Notes: generated from the letters alone by a model not told the origin. A stretch of 48,311 bases of DNA from Streptomyces amritsarensis (GCF_001953875.1 NZ_MQUR01000061.1:1-48311); one strand, 5' to 3'. Positions 16,901 to 25,018 are shown, counted from the first letter of the stretch. Program-made: numbers and translations.

Positions 16901-18830
16901 TCGCGTCGGCGATGTCCAGGCCCGCGATGATCTCGACGAGGGTCTGGAGGCCGAAGGTCCGCTCAGCCAGCCGCTCCTCGACGGGGGCGGCTGCGACGGC
17001 GGTGGTGATGGCCTCGGCGTCGGCGGTGAGCTGTTCTGCCTCGGCGTGGTAGGCGGTGAAGGCGTCCTCGCGGTGCAGGAAGGCGACAGCGCGCCGGGCC
17101 GCGGAGGTGATGTCGCCCTCAACGTCCGCGGCCAGGGTCTTGATGCCGTCGGTGTCCGCGTACCGCATTTCCTGGAGGGTGACCACATGCCCTTGTGCCT
17201 TGCGCAGTTCGGTGATGCGGTCGATCCACTCCTCGGCGGTGGCCGGGGCCTCGCCGCGGATACGGCGGACCAGCCGTGCGATCGACTGGGCGGATTCGGC
17301 GAGGGCTTCGGCAGCCTGCCGGGTGAGGTTCTGGACACTCTCGAATTCCTCCAGCACCTGCGCGGTGGTGGACCGGACCTCGTCCAGGGGCCCGTGCAGA
17401 TCTCCGGTCTCGGCGTCGCCGAGCCAGGGGAACCGGTCGGCGGCCCGGACGCAGGCGGCGAGCAGCGTCTCGTACACCGCCCCGGAGGATGTGGCTCCGG
17501 TCTCTGTGGCCTGCCGGGCGATGGACAGGCAGTCCGCGATGCCCCTGACCAGGTCGGCGTTGCCGATGCGGGCGAGCGGGCCGTTCGAAGAGGAGGAGGC
17601 GTAGGTGTCTGAGGTGTAGGGAGTGCGCCAGATCTGCACGGGGTGCACACGGGCGGGCTCCGCGGCCTCGGCGCGCAGGACGACGAGGGTGCCGTCGTCG
17701 AACAGGGCGTGGCCGTGGCAGGAGATCGGGGCGGCGACCTCCTTGCGGATCAGGTTGTAGGAGAGCAGCAGGCCGCGCCCCTCGGCGCGGGCGTGGAAGG
17801 TGAACAGGACGTCCTCTCCGTTGGGAGAGCGCACGGCCTTGACGAATTCCAGGTCCGTCGTGTCCGCGCCGCTGGTGTCGAAGGTTTTGACGGTTCCCGA
17901 GGCGAGGCAGTAGCCGCCGGGGAAGACGATGCCCTCGTCGTCCGGCAGCCGGCGGCAGGACTGTCCGATGCCGTCGAGGCGGACGACGGTGTTCGTGACG
18001 GTGTTGAAGACCAGGTGGCGCCTGGTCTCTTCCTTGTAGGGGCGGATCCGGAGCAGGATCAGCGCGCCCACGGTGGCGTAGGCGACCTCGGCGTCGGCCA
18101 GGGACTGCAGCGGCTCGTCGACCGGCTCGCGGTGGATGCCTTCACTGGTTTCGGTGTCGTTGTCGGTCTTGACGGTGAGCGCACCGCCGACCGTGGAGAC
18201 GAAGAGCCGCCCGTCGACGGAGGTGTGGGGGTGGCGGCCCAGGACGTGGTCGTCCCGGGTGGTCTCCCGCCACTCGACGTCGTGGGCGGGCGGGAAGAGG
18301 TGGTCGCGCTCGCCCTGGGCGTCCAGGAACCGCGTCTCGCCGGCTGGGGTGAGGGACCAGCGCAGGACGCGGATGTCGTCGGCCTGCTCTCCGGTCCGGA
18401 AGACGGCCAGCAGCCTGCCGTCGATGCGGCGGAGCTGGAGCAGGCGCGCACCCTGGTAGTAGCGGTGCAGCGCCCCGAACTCCCGCACGAAGCCCGGATC
18501 GTCGAGCAGACCCGGCACCGCGCCGTCCGGAAGGGGGCTCAGGTCGCGGTCGTACAGGGCGAGCACGTCCCCGACGGACCTCTCGCGGCCCTGGCCGGTG
18601 GCGCCGTTGAAGCCGAGGAGCAGCACGTCCCCGACGGCGACGATGTCGCGGGGTACGCGGCTGTGCTCGGTGCGGATGCGCTCGGAACCGGAGAGCGTGA
18701 GTCCGGCTCCGCCGAACTCGGCGACCCGGGCGGTGTTGAGGGCCTCCGCACGCCGCGCCAGCTCACCGGCCTGCGTCGCCAGCCGGTGGCGCAGCACCTC
18801 GTACGTCCCCGCGTCCAACCCCGTCGTCAT
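13968..18830 (-). CDS. Giant DUF3686-AAA+ ATPase (annotated elsewhere as DNA repair ATPase)
   Basis: The product is 1620 residues. The N-terminal 450 or so are beta-rich and match the DUF3686 region (VPRDIVAVGDVLLLGFNG; RLLAVFRTGEQADDIRVLRW). A long helical, Ala/Glu/Arg-rich region with coiled-coil potential spans roughly 480-850. The C-terminal third has an AAA+ core: Walker A SPPGYGKTT near 1250, Walker B NVLLHLDDI near 1315, and a sensor-1-like CMAGNPY. The domain order fits a membrane-recruited mechanochemical ATPase rather than an SMC or RecN repair protein. It follows the flotillin gene on the same strand. The ATG at 18830 is chosen because conserved sequence (MTTGLDAGTYEVLRHRL) begins there after GGAG; an in-frame ATG at 18881 would add 17 residues. 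Confidence 0.85.
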   Translation of the reverse strand: MTTGLDAGTYEVLRHRLATQAGELARRAEALNTARVAEFGGAGLTLSGSERIRTEHSRVPRDIVAVGDVLLLGFNGATGQGRERSVGDVLALYDRDLSPLPDGAVPGLLDDPGFVREFGALHRYYQGARLLQLRRIDGRLLAVFRTGEQADDIRVLRWSLTPAGETRFLDAQGERDHLFPPAHDVEWRETTRDDHVLGRHPHTSVDGRLFVSTVGGALTVKTDNDTETSEGIHREPVDEPLQSLADAEVAYATVGALILLRIRPYKEETRRHLVFNTVTNTVVRLDGIGQSCRRLPDDEGIVFPGGYCLASGTVKTFDTSGADTTDLEFVKAVRSPNGEDVLFTFHARAEGRGLLLSYNLIRKEVAAPISCHGHALFDDGTLVVLRAEAAEPARVHPVQIWRTPYTSDTYASSSSNGPLARIGNADLVRGIADCLSIARQATETGATSSGAVYETLLAACVRAADRFPWLGDAETGDLHGPLDEVRSTTAQVLEEFESVQNLTRQAAEALAESAQSIARLVRRIRGEAPATAEEWIDRITELRKAQGHVVTLQEMRYADTDGIKTLAADVEGDITSAARRAVAFLHREDAFTAYHAEAEQLTADAEAITTAVAAAPVEERLAERTFGLQTLVEIIAGLDIADATVRTTILERIAEVLGSLNRARATLAARRRELLDREGRAAFAAEFALLGQAVTGALAAADTPEDCEAQLARLLLQLENMESRFAEHDGFLAEITQKRTEVHDAFTSRQQTLRDARARRAEALADSARRALETVTRRASGLESLDAINTCFASDPMAAKVRRTADELRRLGDPVRAEELEGRLLAARQEAGRALRDRDELFTDGGDTIRLGRHRFAVTRQAPELTLVPHQDGLAFALTGTDYRSPVTDPEFAATRPYWDRQLPSESPQVYRAEYAASRLLAEHGADALAAADLPTLVRQAVEAAYDEGHERGVHDHDATAILGVLLRLWESAGLLRYPPRERAAATLFWAHGTTDGFRDTFARRAVSLATARETFGLAPAIDALLAELACELDRFTDGAADAGRAAEYLFEELVSAPAGFAVSAPARTLLEKFHRSVGASPYDQDLASLPDLPVRRHLVEGWLTSYAAACGEDVDAGHIAEAAAVELCPSLERYDVTGETTATVTGLLGTHPRITGRSLNLQLHEFLSRTTDFAAEAVPGFRTYQQRRSTLLASMHTQLRVEEYRPRVMSSFVRNRLVDEVYLPLIGDNLAKQLGAAGDAKRTDSSGLLLLVSPPGYGKTTLLEYVAERLGLLLVKVDGPALGHHTTSLDPAEAPDAAARRELEKIAFALAAGNNVLLHLDDIQHTSPELLQKFIPLCDATRTLGGRDLRGKRFAVCMAGNPYTEAGQRFRIPDMLANRADVWNLGDVLTGQEDAFALSFVENALTSNPVLAPLAARERADLELLVRLAADDPTARRDRLTHPYAPAELDRILAVLRHLLTARQTVLAVNDAYIASAAQTDVSRTEPPFQLQGSYRNMNKIAARISPAMNEAELAALVEDHYTAEAQTLTTGAEANLLKLASLRGALTDAQKARWAEITASYVRTQALGGTGDDPLSRAVAALGLLADRVAAVESAITRATDPRHLLVRPHGRHAAREE

Positions 18831-18927
18831 CTGCTCCAGCTCCCTCGTGTACCAGGTGGTGTGCGGTTGCGGAGCCGCCATCGCCTGCTCGGCGGCTCCG
18901 CAACCGGTGACCGCACCCCCGTGGCGG

Positions 18928-20988
18928 TCAGTTCTTGGCGGTGCCGTTGCGGACGGCGCCCTTGGGCCCGGCGAGTTCGCTCACCGGAAGGTCGGCCAGG
19001 CCGAGCTGGCGGGCCTTGGCCATCAGCTCGTCCAGTTGTCCCGAGCCGGTCGGCATGAGCTTCATCAGGAGGGCCGAGACGGTCAGGTTCTGCACGTCGG
19101 ACGTGGACACCGAGCCCAGGACCGCAGTGAGGTCTTCGGTGAAGGAGGCGGAGCCGTCCAGCCAGGGTCCGGCCAGGGTCTGGGCGGTCTGTGAGTTCTC
19201 CATGAACCCGTCCACGGCGCGGCCCATCGACATCGCTCCGACGATCCGGTCGAAGAACGCCGACTCGCCGCCGATGATGCTGATGTCGGCGCTTTCCAGG
19301 CCCGTTGCCAGCACCGTGGCCTGCGCCTCGGCGACCTGCCGCCGCATGTCCAGCCCGGCGAGCCGGATCTCCTTCTCCGCCTCCAGCCGCAGCCGGTACT
19401 CCTCGTGGGCGCGCGAGGCCTCGTCCAGCGCGGCCATCGCCGCCGCCTTCTCCGTCAGCCCCTCCGCCTCCGCCTTCAGCTTCTCGCCGATCGCGGTCGC
19501 CTCGGCGAGCGCCATCTCGCGGGCACCGTCGGCCTCCGCCTTCAGTCGCGCCGCCGTCGCCCCTGCCTCGGCCAAGCCGGCCTTCTCGATCGCGTCCGCC
19601 TCCTTCTCCCGTACGGCGACGGCCGCCAGGCCCTCGGCGGCGGCCTCCGCCTGGATGCCCTCGGCGAGGCGGATCTTGGCGCGGGCGTCGAGGTCGGCCC
19701 TCTTGTTGCGGGCCTCGGCGAGGGTGAGCTCCTCGGCCGCCCGGTGGACGGCCGCCTGCTCGGCGGCCTCGGCCGCCTTGATGTCCTTGACGAGCTTCTC
19801 CTGCGCCTGCGCCTCCGCGGCGATGATCACTGCTTGCCGCTCCCGCTCGGCCTCCTCCACCGTCCGCAGCCGCTTGATGGACTCCTCCTGCTCGGCGACC
19901 GTACGGTCCACCGCGATCCGCTCCCGTACGACCTCGGCGATGTCCCGCTTCTCGGTCTCGACCTCCTTGTCGGCGGCGATCCGGGTCAAGGAGGTCTCCC
20001 GCTCCCGGGCGATGACCTCCAGCAGGCGGTCCTTCTCGATCCGTTCGTTCTCGATGGCGATGACCCGCTCGCGGTTCTTCTGCGCCACGGCCACCTCGCG
20101 GGCCTGGTTCTCGCGCTGGATGCCGAGCTGCTCCTCCGTCTTGAGGAAGGCGCTCTGGGCGCGCAGCCGCTCCTCCTCCACCACCCGGGCGGTCTCGGCC
20201 TCCTCCCGGGCCCGCACCGTCTCGATCTCGCGGCGCTGCCTGCTCTCCGCGTCGGCCTGTCGGCGCTCCAGCTCCAAGATGGCCTCCCGGGCGTCGACGT
20301 TCTGCCGGGTGAGCTCCTTCTGCTCGTGCTGGCGGAACTCGTTGGTGCGCACGCTCTCGACCGCCGTCAGCTCGGTGATCTTCCGGATGCCCTGGGCGTC
20401 CAGGATGTTGCCGGCGTCGAGCTGGGAGAGCGGCGTCTGCTCCAGGTAGTCGATCGCCGCGTCCTCCAGGCTGTAGCCGTTCAGATCGGTACCGATGACG
20501 TTGATGATCCGGTCCCGCAGCTCGTCGCGCATCGTGTAGAGGTCGGTGAAGTCGAGCTGCTTGCCGACCGTCTTGAGCGCCTCCGAGAACTTGGCGTTGA
20601 ACAGCTCCTGCAGGGTCTCCTTGTCCGAAGCCCGCTGGGTGCCGATGGCCTGGGCGACCTTGATGACGTCCTCGACGGTCTTGTTGACACGGACGAAGAA
20701 CGAGATCCGGATGTCGGCGCGGATGTTGTCCTTGCAGATCAGGCCGTCACGGCCGGTGCGGGAGATCTCGATGGTCTTCACCGAGATGTCCATGATCTCG
20801 GCTTTGTGCAGCACGGGCAGGACGACCTGACCGGTGAAGGTCACGTCGACCTTCCGCATCTTCGAGACGATCAGCGCCTTGCCCTGCTCGACCTTGCGGA
20901 ACAGCCGGGTCAGTACGAGCAGGACGGCGACGACGAGAACGAGTACGACGATGACGAGCACGGCAAGGCCCGCCGAGATGGCATCCAT
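18928..20988 (-). CDS. Large flotillin (YqiK-like SPFH protein)
   Basis: The 686-residue protein has one N-terminal membrane helix (about 5-29), then FRKVEQGKALIVSKMRKVDV and an SPFH/Band 7 domain to about 220 (ISFFVRVNKTVEDVIKVA; YTMRDELRDRIINVIGTDLNGYS). About 330 residues of highly charged coiled coil follow, with repeated AEA/AEAEGL units. A globular C-terminal region (about 570-686) includes SADISIIGGESAFFDRIVGA. This is the long flotillin class represented by E. coli YqiK. The upstream neighbour is YqiJ-like (61 bp away) and the downstream one is the DUF3686 ATPase (about 97 bp to the chosen start), all on one strand. The likely function is a membrane scaffold that recruits the ATPase. 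Confidence 0.92.
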   Translation of the reverse strand: MDAISAGLAVLVIVVLVLVVAVLLVLTRLFRKVEQGKALIVSKMRKVDVTFTGQVVLPVLHKAEIMDISVKTIEISRTGRDGLICKDNIRADIRISFFVRVNKTVEDVIKVAQAIGTQRASDKETLQELFNAKFSEALKTVGKQLDFTDLYTMRDELRDRIINVIGTDLNGYSLEDAAIDYLEQTPLSQLDAGNILDAQGIRKITELTAVESVRTNEFRQHEQKELTRQNVDAREAILELERRQADAESRQRREIETVRAREEAETARVVEEERLRAQSAFLKTEEQLGIQRENQAREVAVAQKNRERVIAIENERIEKDRLLEVIARERETSLTRIAADKEVETEKRDIAEVVRERIAVDRTVAEQEESIKRLRTVEEAERERQAVIIAAEAQAQEKLVKDIKAAEAAEQAAVHRAAEELTLAEARNKRADLDARAKIRLAEGIQAEAAAEGLAAVAVREKEADAIEKAGLAEAGATAARLKAEADGAREMALAEATAIGEKLKAEAEGLTEKAAAMAALDEASRAHEEYRLRLEAEKEIRLAGLDMRRQVAEAQATVLATGLESADISIIGGESAFFDRIVGAMSMGRAVDGFMENSQTAQTLAGPWLDGSASFTEDLTAVLGSVSTSDVQNLTVSALLMKLMPTGSGQLDELMAKARQLGLADLPVSELAGPKGAVRNGTAKN

Positions 20989-21049
20989 GAGAAATCCCCA
21001 CGTGAGGAGTCGGGCTGAGAGCCCGTGAAGGACTGGGTCAGGCGGCGGA

Positions 21050-21655
21050 TCAGCCGCGCGGGTCGAGCGCCTGGTCGAACGGCGCGACCCAGAAGAACTC
21101 GCCGGCGTCGTCGTACGCGTAGAGCAGCGCGGTGCTGCCGTATACGAGCGGATCACTGCCGTGCTGGCGGACCTGGACGATCGCGGTGGCGCCGTCCGCT
21201 GCCGTGACCTCGGCCTGACCGAAGCCGGCGTCCACCCGCCCCGTGCGGATGACGCAGGTCTGACCGACGAAGTCCAGCCGGGACGGCCCGGGTTCATCAG
21301 GAAAGAGCTTGGCCAGGGGCCGTACGAGGCGTCGCGTCACGAGCCATGACAGGCACATCGAGGCGAACAGCACGGCGGCGCCGAGGAAATGGACCAGGGC
21401 ACCGGGCCATCCCGTACGGGCGAGAAGCACGGAGCCGGTAAGGCTGGTGAACCAGGCCAGGCTGATCAGCAGCGAGGCCGACACCGTGACAGGCACCCCA
21501 CCGATACCGAGGGCAACGCTGCCGGAATCGGCACCGACGCCGTCGTGATCGGCGGCCCCGCACAGCACGAGCAGCCAGAACCCGAGGACACCGACCAAGG
21601 CGGCTGTGAACAGCACGGTGGGGAAACCCAGTGCGGCTCTCATGAACTCGTCCAC
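21050..21655 (-). CDS. YqiJ-like membrane protein with NfeD-type OB fold
   Basis: The 201-residue protein begins MDEFMRAALGFPTVLFTAAL and has three hydrophobic segments (about 8-32, 58-76, 84-110). A soluble OB-fold domain follows (about 128-201; DFVGQTCVIRTGRVDAGFGQ, PLVYGSTALLYAYDDAG). The layout is that of YqiJ/DUF1449, a relative of NfeD that pairs with YqiK-type flotillins. Gene order agrees: the flotillin gene follows 61 bp downstream on the same strand. The probable role is cooperation with the flotillin in membrane domain organisation or envelope stress. Starts at ATG 21655; Met5 (ATG 21643) is an alternative. Confidence 0.85.
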   Translation of the reverse strand: MDEFMRAALGFPTVLFTAALVGVLGFWLLVLCGAADHDGVGADSGSVALGIGGVPVTVSASLLISLAWFTSLTGSVLLARTGWPGALVHFLGAAVLFASMCLSWLVTRRLVRPLAKLFPDEPGPSRLDFVGQTCVIRTGRVDAGFGQAEVTAADGATAIVQVRQHGSDPLVYGSTALLYAYDDAGEFFWVAPFDQALDPRG

Positions 21656-21816
21656 GCCTCCCCCTCGCTTCCGGCACCCGGCATCAGGTGCGTGGGCCGT
21701 CGCGGCCTCGGCTCATCCTGCCCGGCCGCATGCCCCTCGCACATTGCCGATCACCGGCAGTCTTTACGCCTCTTTGACGCCGCGCAGGGGTCGACAGCCG
21801 GAATTGGAGTTACTCT

Positions 21817-21838
21817 CTAACTTAAGTTAGTCACTAAC
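21817..21838. promoter_or_regulatory. TetR-type operator upstream of the FAD monooxygenase
   Basis: CTAACTTAAGTTAG (21817-21830) is a perfect 14-bp palindrome. The adjoining GTTAGTCACTAAC (21826-21838) is a second inverted repeat sharing its right half. Both end 14 bp before the start codon. The presumed ligand is the TetR protein encoded at 23380, two genes in the same unit. Confidence 0.75.
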
Positions 21839-21851
21839 GAAAGGTGCCGCT

Positions 21852-23345
21852 ATGCGCTCGCCGACGGTTGCGGTGGTCGGCGCCGGGCCGACGGGGCTGG
21901 CAACGGCCTGCGGACTGCGCGCGGCGGGAGTCTTCGTCCGCGTCCTGGACCGGGCGGCTGGGCCGGCGGCGACCTCGCGGGCCCTGGGCCTTCAGCCTCG
22001 CGGGGCGGAGGTGCTGGACCGCCTCGGGGCGCTCGGCGACCTGCCCGAGCGATCGGTCCACATCGCCCACGTCGTCACGCACGTCGACGGCAGGCCCCTG
22101 GCGAGGCTCCGGGTGGGACAGCGCACGAAGCTGGTGACCAGGCCCGGCTTGCTCATGTCCCAGGCGGAGGTCGAGGCTCGGCTGCGGGACCGGCTGGCCG
22201 GACTCGGCGTCGACGTCGAATGGGGCCGGGAACTGCTGGACGTGCGGCAGGAATCGGACCGGGTCGTCCTCAGCCTCGGCGACGGCGAGGAGCAGGCCGA
22301 CTGGCTGCTGGGATGCGACGGCGCGCACAGCCGCGTACGCAAGGCCGCCGGGATCGGCTTCCCAGGTGTTCCCGTCGTCGAGCGCTTCCTGCTGGCCGAT
22401 GTGACGGCCCGTCTGCCGATCCCCGCAGACACGGTCGCGGTCTGGCTGCGCGGGGACACGATGCTCGGGGCGTTTCCGCTGCCGGGGCAGGACGTGTGGC
22501 GCCTGATGGCGCCCGCACCGGCCGGTTCCGCCGACGACCCGGTCGAGACGCTGACGGAGCTTCTCCGACGCGAGGCGGGCATGGCCCGCAGTGCCGTGCG
22601 CGAGATCCTCTGGACCTCCACGTTCCGCATTCATCGACGCCTCGCCTCGTCCTACCGTCACGGCCGGATCCTGCTCGCCGGCGACGCCGCGCACATCCAC
22701 AGCCCCTTCGGCGGCCAGGGCATGAACACCGGCCTGGGCGACGCGGAGAACCTGGCCTGGAAGCTGGCCCTGGTCGCCGCAGGGCGGTCTTCCGACAGCC
22801 TGCTCGACACCTACGAGGCCGAGCGCAGGCCCATCGCCCGCGAGGTGCTGGCATCCACCACCGCGATGACCGGCATGCTCCTCGGACGAACCGCGTGGGC
22901 GCGGGCCATGCGTGATCACGTCCTCGTCCCCCTGCTCGACCGGCCCGCCGTCCAACGCCGGCTCTGGGAGAAGTCCTCCCAACTGACCCTCACCTACCGC
23001 AAAGGCCCCCTCGGCACCGGCGGTCAGCTCCCCCGCTCGGCCCCGCGCCCCGGCGACCGGGTACCCGACCGCGCCTGCGTCCGCCAGGACGGCACCCCCG
23101 CCCGCCTGTACGAGGAACTGCGCACGGGCTGGGCCCTGCTCACACCCGCGGCGGTACCTGCGGCCCTTGAGGCCGTCGCCGTGCGGCACCTCGGCGTCGG
23201 TGGCCTGACCACGCTCACCACGCCGGAAAGCGGGCAGCACGGCCTGCTGGTGCGCCCTGACGCCCACCTGGCATGGCGCGGAACCTCGCCGACCGACCTG
23301 GACAGGGCGCTGGCACGCATACTCGGGGACGGCACAATGCAGTGA
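21852..23345 (+). CDS. FAD-dependent aromatic-ring monooxygenase (PheA/TfdB, Rox-like)
   Basis: The 497-residue flavoprotein has the class A monooxygenase signatures: GAGPTG (residues 10-15) for FAD, the DG motif GCDGAHSRVR (154-163), and the GD motif ILLAGDAAHIHSPFGGQGMN (273-292). The C-terminal 110 residues form the thioredoxin-like extension common in this family. Substrates in the family range from phenols and polyketides to rifamycins; which applies here is unknown. It is controlled by the palindromic operator just upstream and is followed 34 bp later by a TetR regulator gene on the same strand. This fits an inducible detoxification or tailoring unit. Confidence 0.88.
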   Translation: MRSPTVAVVGAGPTGLATACGLRAAGVFVRVLDRAAGPAATSRALGLQPRGAEVLDRLGALGDLPERSVHIAHVVTHVDGRPLARLRVGQRTKLVTRPGLLMSQAEVEARLRDRLAGLGVDVEWGRELLDVRQESDRVVLSLGDGEEQADWLLGCDGAHSRVRKAAGIGFPGVPVVERFLLADVTARLPIPADTVAVWLRGDTMLGAFPLPGQDVWRLMAPAPAGSADDPVETLTELLRREAGMARSAVREILWTSTFRIHRRLASSYRHGRILLAGDAAHIHSPFGGQGMNTGLGDAENLAWKLALVAAGRSSDSLLDTYEAERRPIAREVLASTTAMTGMLLGRTAWARAMRDHVLVPLLDRPAVQRRLWEKSSQLTLTYRKGPLGTGGQLPRSAPRPGDRVPDRACVRQDGTPARLYEELRTGWALLTPAAVPAALEAVAVRHLGVGGLTTLTTPESGQHGLLVRPDAHLAWRGTSPTDLDRALARILGDGTMQ

Positions 23346-23379
23346 GCGAGCACCGAGAACGCCCGGAGGCGGCAGATCC

Positions 23380-23967
23380 ATGAGTACGCCCACACCGGCC
23401 CCCGGACTGCGCGAACGCAAGAAGGCGCAGACCCGCCGGACGATCCAGGAGGAGGCGCTGCGCCTGTTCCTGGCCAAGGGGTACCAGAACACCACCGTCG
23501 AAGAGATCTCGGCGGCCGCCGGGGTCTCCCACATGACGTTCTTCCGCCACTTCCCCACCAAGGAAGCCGTCGTGGAGTCCGACGACTACGACCCGCTGAT
23601 CGCCCGCCTCATCCAGGAACGACCGCCGCACGAGGACAGCCTCACCGCCCTCCGCAACGCCCTCGGCCGGGGACTGGAGGCGGTGTACGCCACCGGCAAG
23701 GACGCCCTGCTGGCCCGCACCCGGCTCATCTTCGAGACACCGGCGCTCCGCGCCCGAACCTGGGACAACCAGTACGCCACCCAGCAGCTGTTCGTCGAGG
23801 CCCTCAGGTCACGCACCCCCGACGAGAGCGCCCTCTCGACCCGGGTCGTGGCGGCGGCCGCACTCGGCGCCGTGACCGCGGCCCTCGCCGCCTGGGTGGA
23901 AAGCGACGGCGACCTCGATCTCCCCTCCCTGGTCGACGAGGCGTTCCGTGCCCTGCGCCCATTCTGA
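23380..23967 (+). CDS. TetR-family transcriptional regulator
   Basis: The 195-residue protein has an N-terminal HTH (about 13-60; RRTIQEEALRLFLAKGYQNT, VEEISAAAGVSHMTFFRHFPTKEAV) and a helical ligand domain. FFRHF is the usual YxHF-type recognition helix variant. It lies 34 bp downstream of the monooxygenase gene with a GGAGG ribosome site and most likely represses the pair through the operator at 21817-21838. The inducer is probably the monooxygenase substrate. A perfect 8-bp terminator stem follows the stop. Confidence 0.9.
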   Translation: MSTPTPAPGLRERKKAQTRRTIQEEALRLFLAKGYQNTTVEEISAAAGVSHMTFFRHFPTKEAVVESDDYDPLIARLIQERPPHEDSLTALRNALGRGLEAVYATGKDALLARTRLIFETPALRARTWDNQYATQQLFVEALRSRTPDESALSTRVVAAAALGAVTAALAAWVESDGDLDLPSLVDEAFRALRPF

Positions 23968-23977
23968 GAGGTGCCGT

Positions 23978-23996
23978 CCAGGGTGCCCCACCCTGG
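23978..23996. terminator. Bidirectional terminator between convergent genes
   Basis: CCAGGGTG and CACCCTGG form a perfect 8-bp stem around a 3-nt CCC loop. It sits between the plus-strand TetR gene and the minus-strand membrane gene, so it can stop both. Confidence 0.75.
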
Positions 23997-24026
23997 GTGC
24001 CCGCAGGCCGGCGTGGCCAAGAAGGC

Positions 24027-24401
24027 TCACACGGTGCTGATGAAGGAGCAGACGGAGACCGGCAGCAACAGCGTCCACTGCGGCAGTCGGAGCAGCGGCC
24101 GGGGCCAGCTCGCGGTGAGGGTGACGGCCAGGAACGCGAGCGTGTAGGCGAGGTACTGGGCGGCGATGAACAGCACCAGCGCCGTACTCGGTGCGCGCGT
24201 CCAGGCCATGGCCAGCAGCGCAAAGGCGCTGAGCAGCAGGTCGGCGGTGACCAGGTGCCATACCGCGTGAAGGGTGCGTCGGGGTTCCGCGTCCAGAGGG
24301 CCGGCCAGGAGCGGGTGGACGACGCTGCGGCCGCCTGCGCCGATGTGGATGACCGCGGTGGCCGTCGCGAGACCTCCGGCGGTCAGGAGCCAGCCGTTCA
24401 C
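24027..24401 (-). CDS. Small four-helix membrane protein co-translated with a TetR regulator
   Basis: The 124-residue protein is nearly all hydrophobic, with four helices (starting VNGWLLTAGGLATATAVIHI, then HAVWHLVTADLLLSAFALLA). It resembles small membrane proteins of unknown function common in Streptomyces. Its GTG start at 24401 overlaps the TGA of the upstream TetR gene by 4 bp (GTGA), so the two are translationally coupled. Regulation by that TetR through the operator at 24999 follows from the layout. Confidence 0.8.
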   Translation of the reverse strand: MNGWLLTAGGLATATAVIHIGAGGRSVVHPLLAGPLDAEPRRTLHAVWHLVTADLLLSAFALLAMAWTRAPSTALVLFIAAQYLAYTLAFLAVTLTASWPRPLLRLPQWTLLLPVSVCSFISTV

Positions 24402-24985
24402 CGGACCTCGATTCCCTTGACGATCATCGCCGCGATCCGCGCGGCCAGATCCGGGTCCGGCTGTTCGCCCATGATGCCCAGGTGGAAGAAGACAGCCCCG
24501 GCCAGCGTGTCCAGCGCAAGGTCGGCGGGGACACCCGAGTCCGTCTCGCCCCGCCGGGCGGCCCGGTCGAACACGGCGACCAGCCGCTCCTTGGCGGGGG
24601 CGAGGAACCGGGATCGGATGGCCGCACGCAGCTCGGGTACGGCAGCGAAGTCGGCGAGCAGCCCGGGCAGGGCCGCGGCGGCAGCGGGCTCGGAAAATTC
24701 CTCGACGAGGGACTGGACCACCGCAGTGAGGTCGCCTTCCAACGTCCCCGTGTCGGGGAGGTCGGCGGTGTCGGCGGTGGTGAACACCGTCTCGTAGACC
24801 AGCTCCGCCTTGCCGGACCACCGCCGGTAGATGGTGTCTTTGCCGACGCCCGCCCGGGTGGCGACCGCACCGATGGACATCGCCGCGTACCCGCTCTCGG
24901 CCAGCAGTGCAGCGACCGCATCGGCGATCGCGGCATCCGACCGCGCATCTCTGGGACGCCCTCGCCTTGCTGAAGAGGAAATCAT
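24398..24985 (-). CDS. TetR-family transcriptional regulator (autoregulated)
   Basis: The 195-residue protein has the TetR HTH (about 8-57; AAIADAVAALLAESGYAAMS, AVATRAGVGKDTIYRRWSGKAEL) and a TetR_C-type ligand domain. IYRRW is a typical recognition helix. A 20-bp imperfect palindrome lies 14 bp upstream of the start codon, in the position of an autorepressor site. The downstream partner is a four-helix membrane protein with a 4-bp overlap. Beyond the operator lie only decayed genes, so any divergently regulated exporter has probably been lost. Confidence 0.9.
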   Translation of the reverse strand: MISSSARRGRPRDARSDAAIADAVAALLAESGYAAMSIGAVATRAGVGKDTIYRRWSGKAELVYETVFTTADTADLPDTGTLEGDLTAVVQSLVEEFSEPAAAAALPGLLADFAAVPELRAAIRSRFLAPAKERLVAVFDRAARRGETDSGVPADLALDTLAGAVFFHLGIMGEQPDPDLAARIAAMIVKGIEVR

Positions 24986-24998
24986 GACCCTTATTTAT

Positions 24999-25018
24999 CA
25001 TACGGGTCGACTCGTATG
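24999..25018. promoter_or_regulatory. TetR-type operator, 20-bp palindrome
   Basis: CATACGGGTCGACTCGTATG is palindromic except for one symmetric mismatch pair (positions 7 and 14). It is placed between the TetR gene at 24985 and the leftward-facing fossil genes. AT-rich sequence (TTATTTATCATAC) next to it suits a promoter. Confidence 0.8.

Noticed and set aside
15375..17612. Long plus-strand open frame opposite the DUF3686 ATPase
   Set aside because: It is a shadow of the ATPase frame; composition is Gly/Val/Glu-rich and no domain is recognisable.
13968..18830. DNA repair role for the giant ATPase
   Set aside because: The name comes from distant coiled-coil similarity. Domain order and flotillin linkage point to a membrane role; no repair-specific motif is visible.
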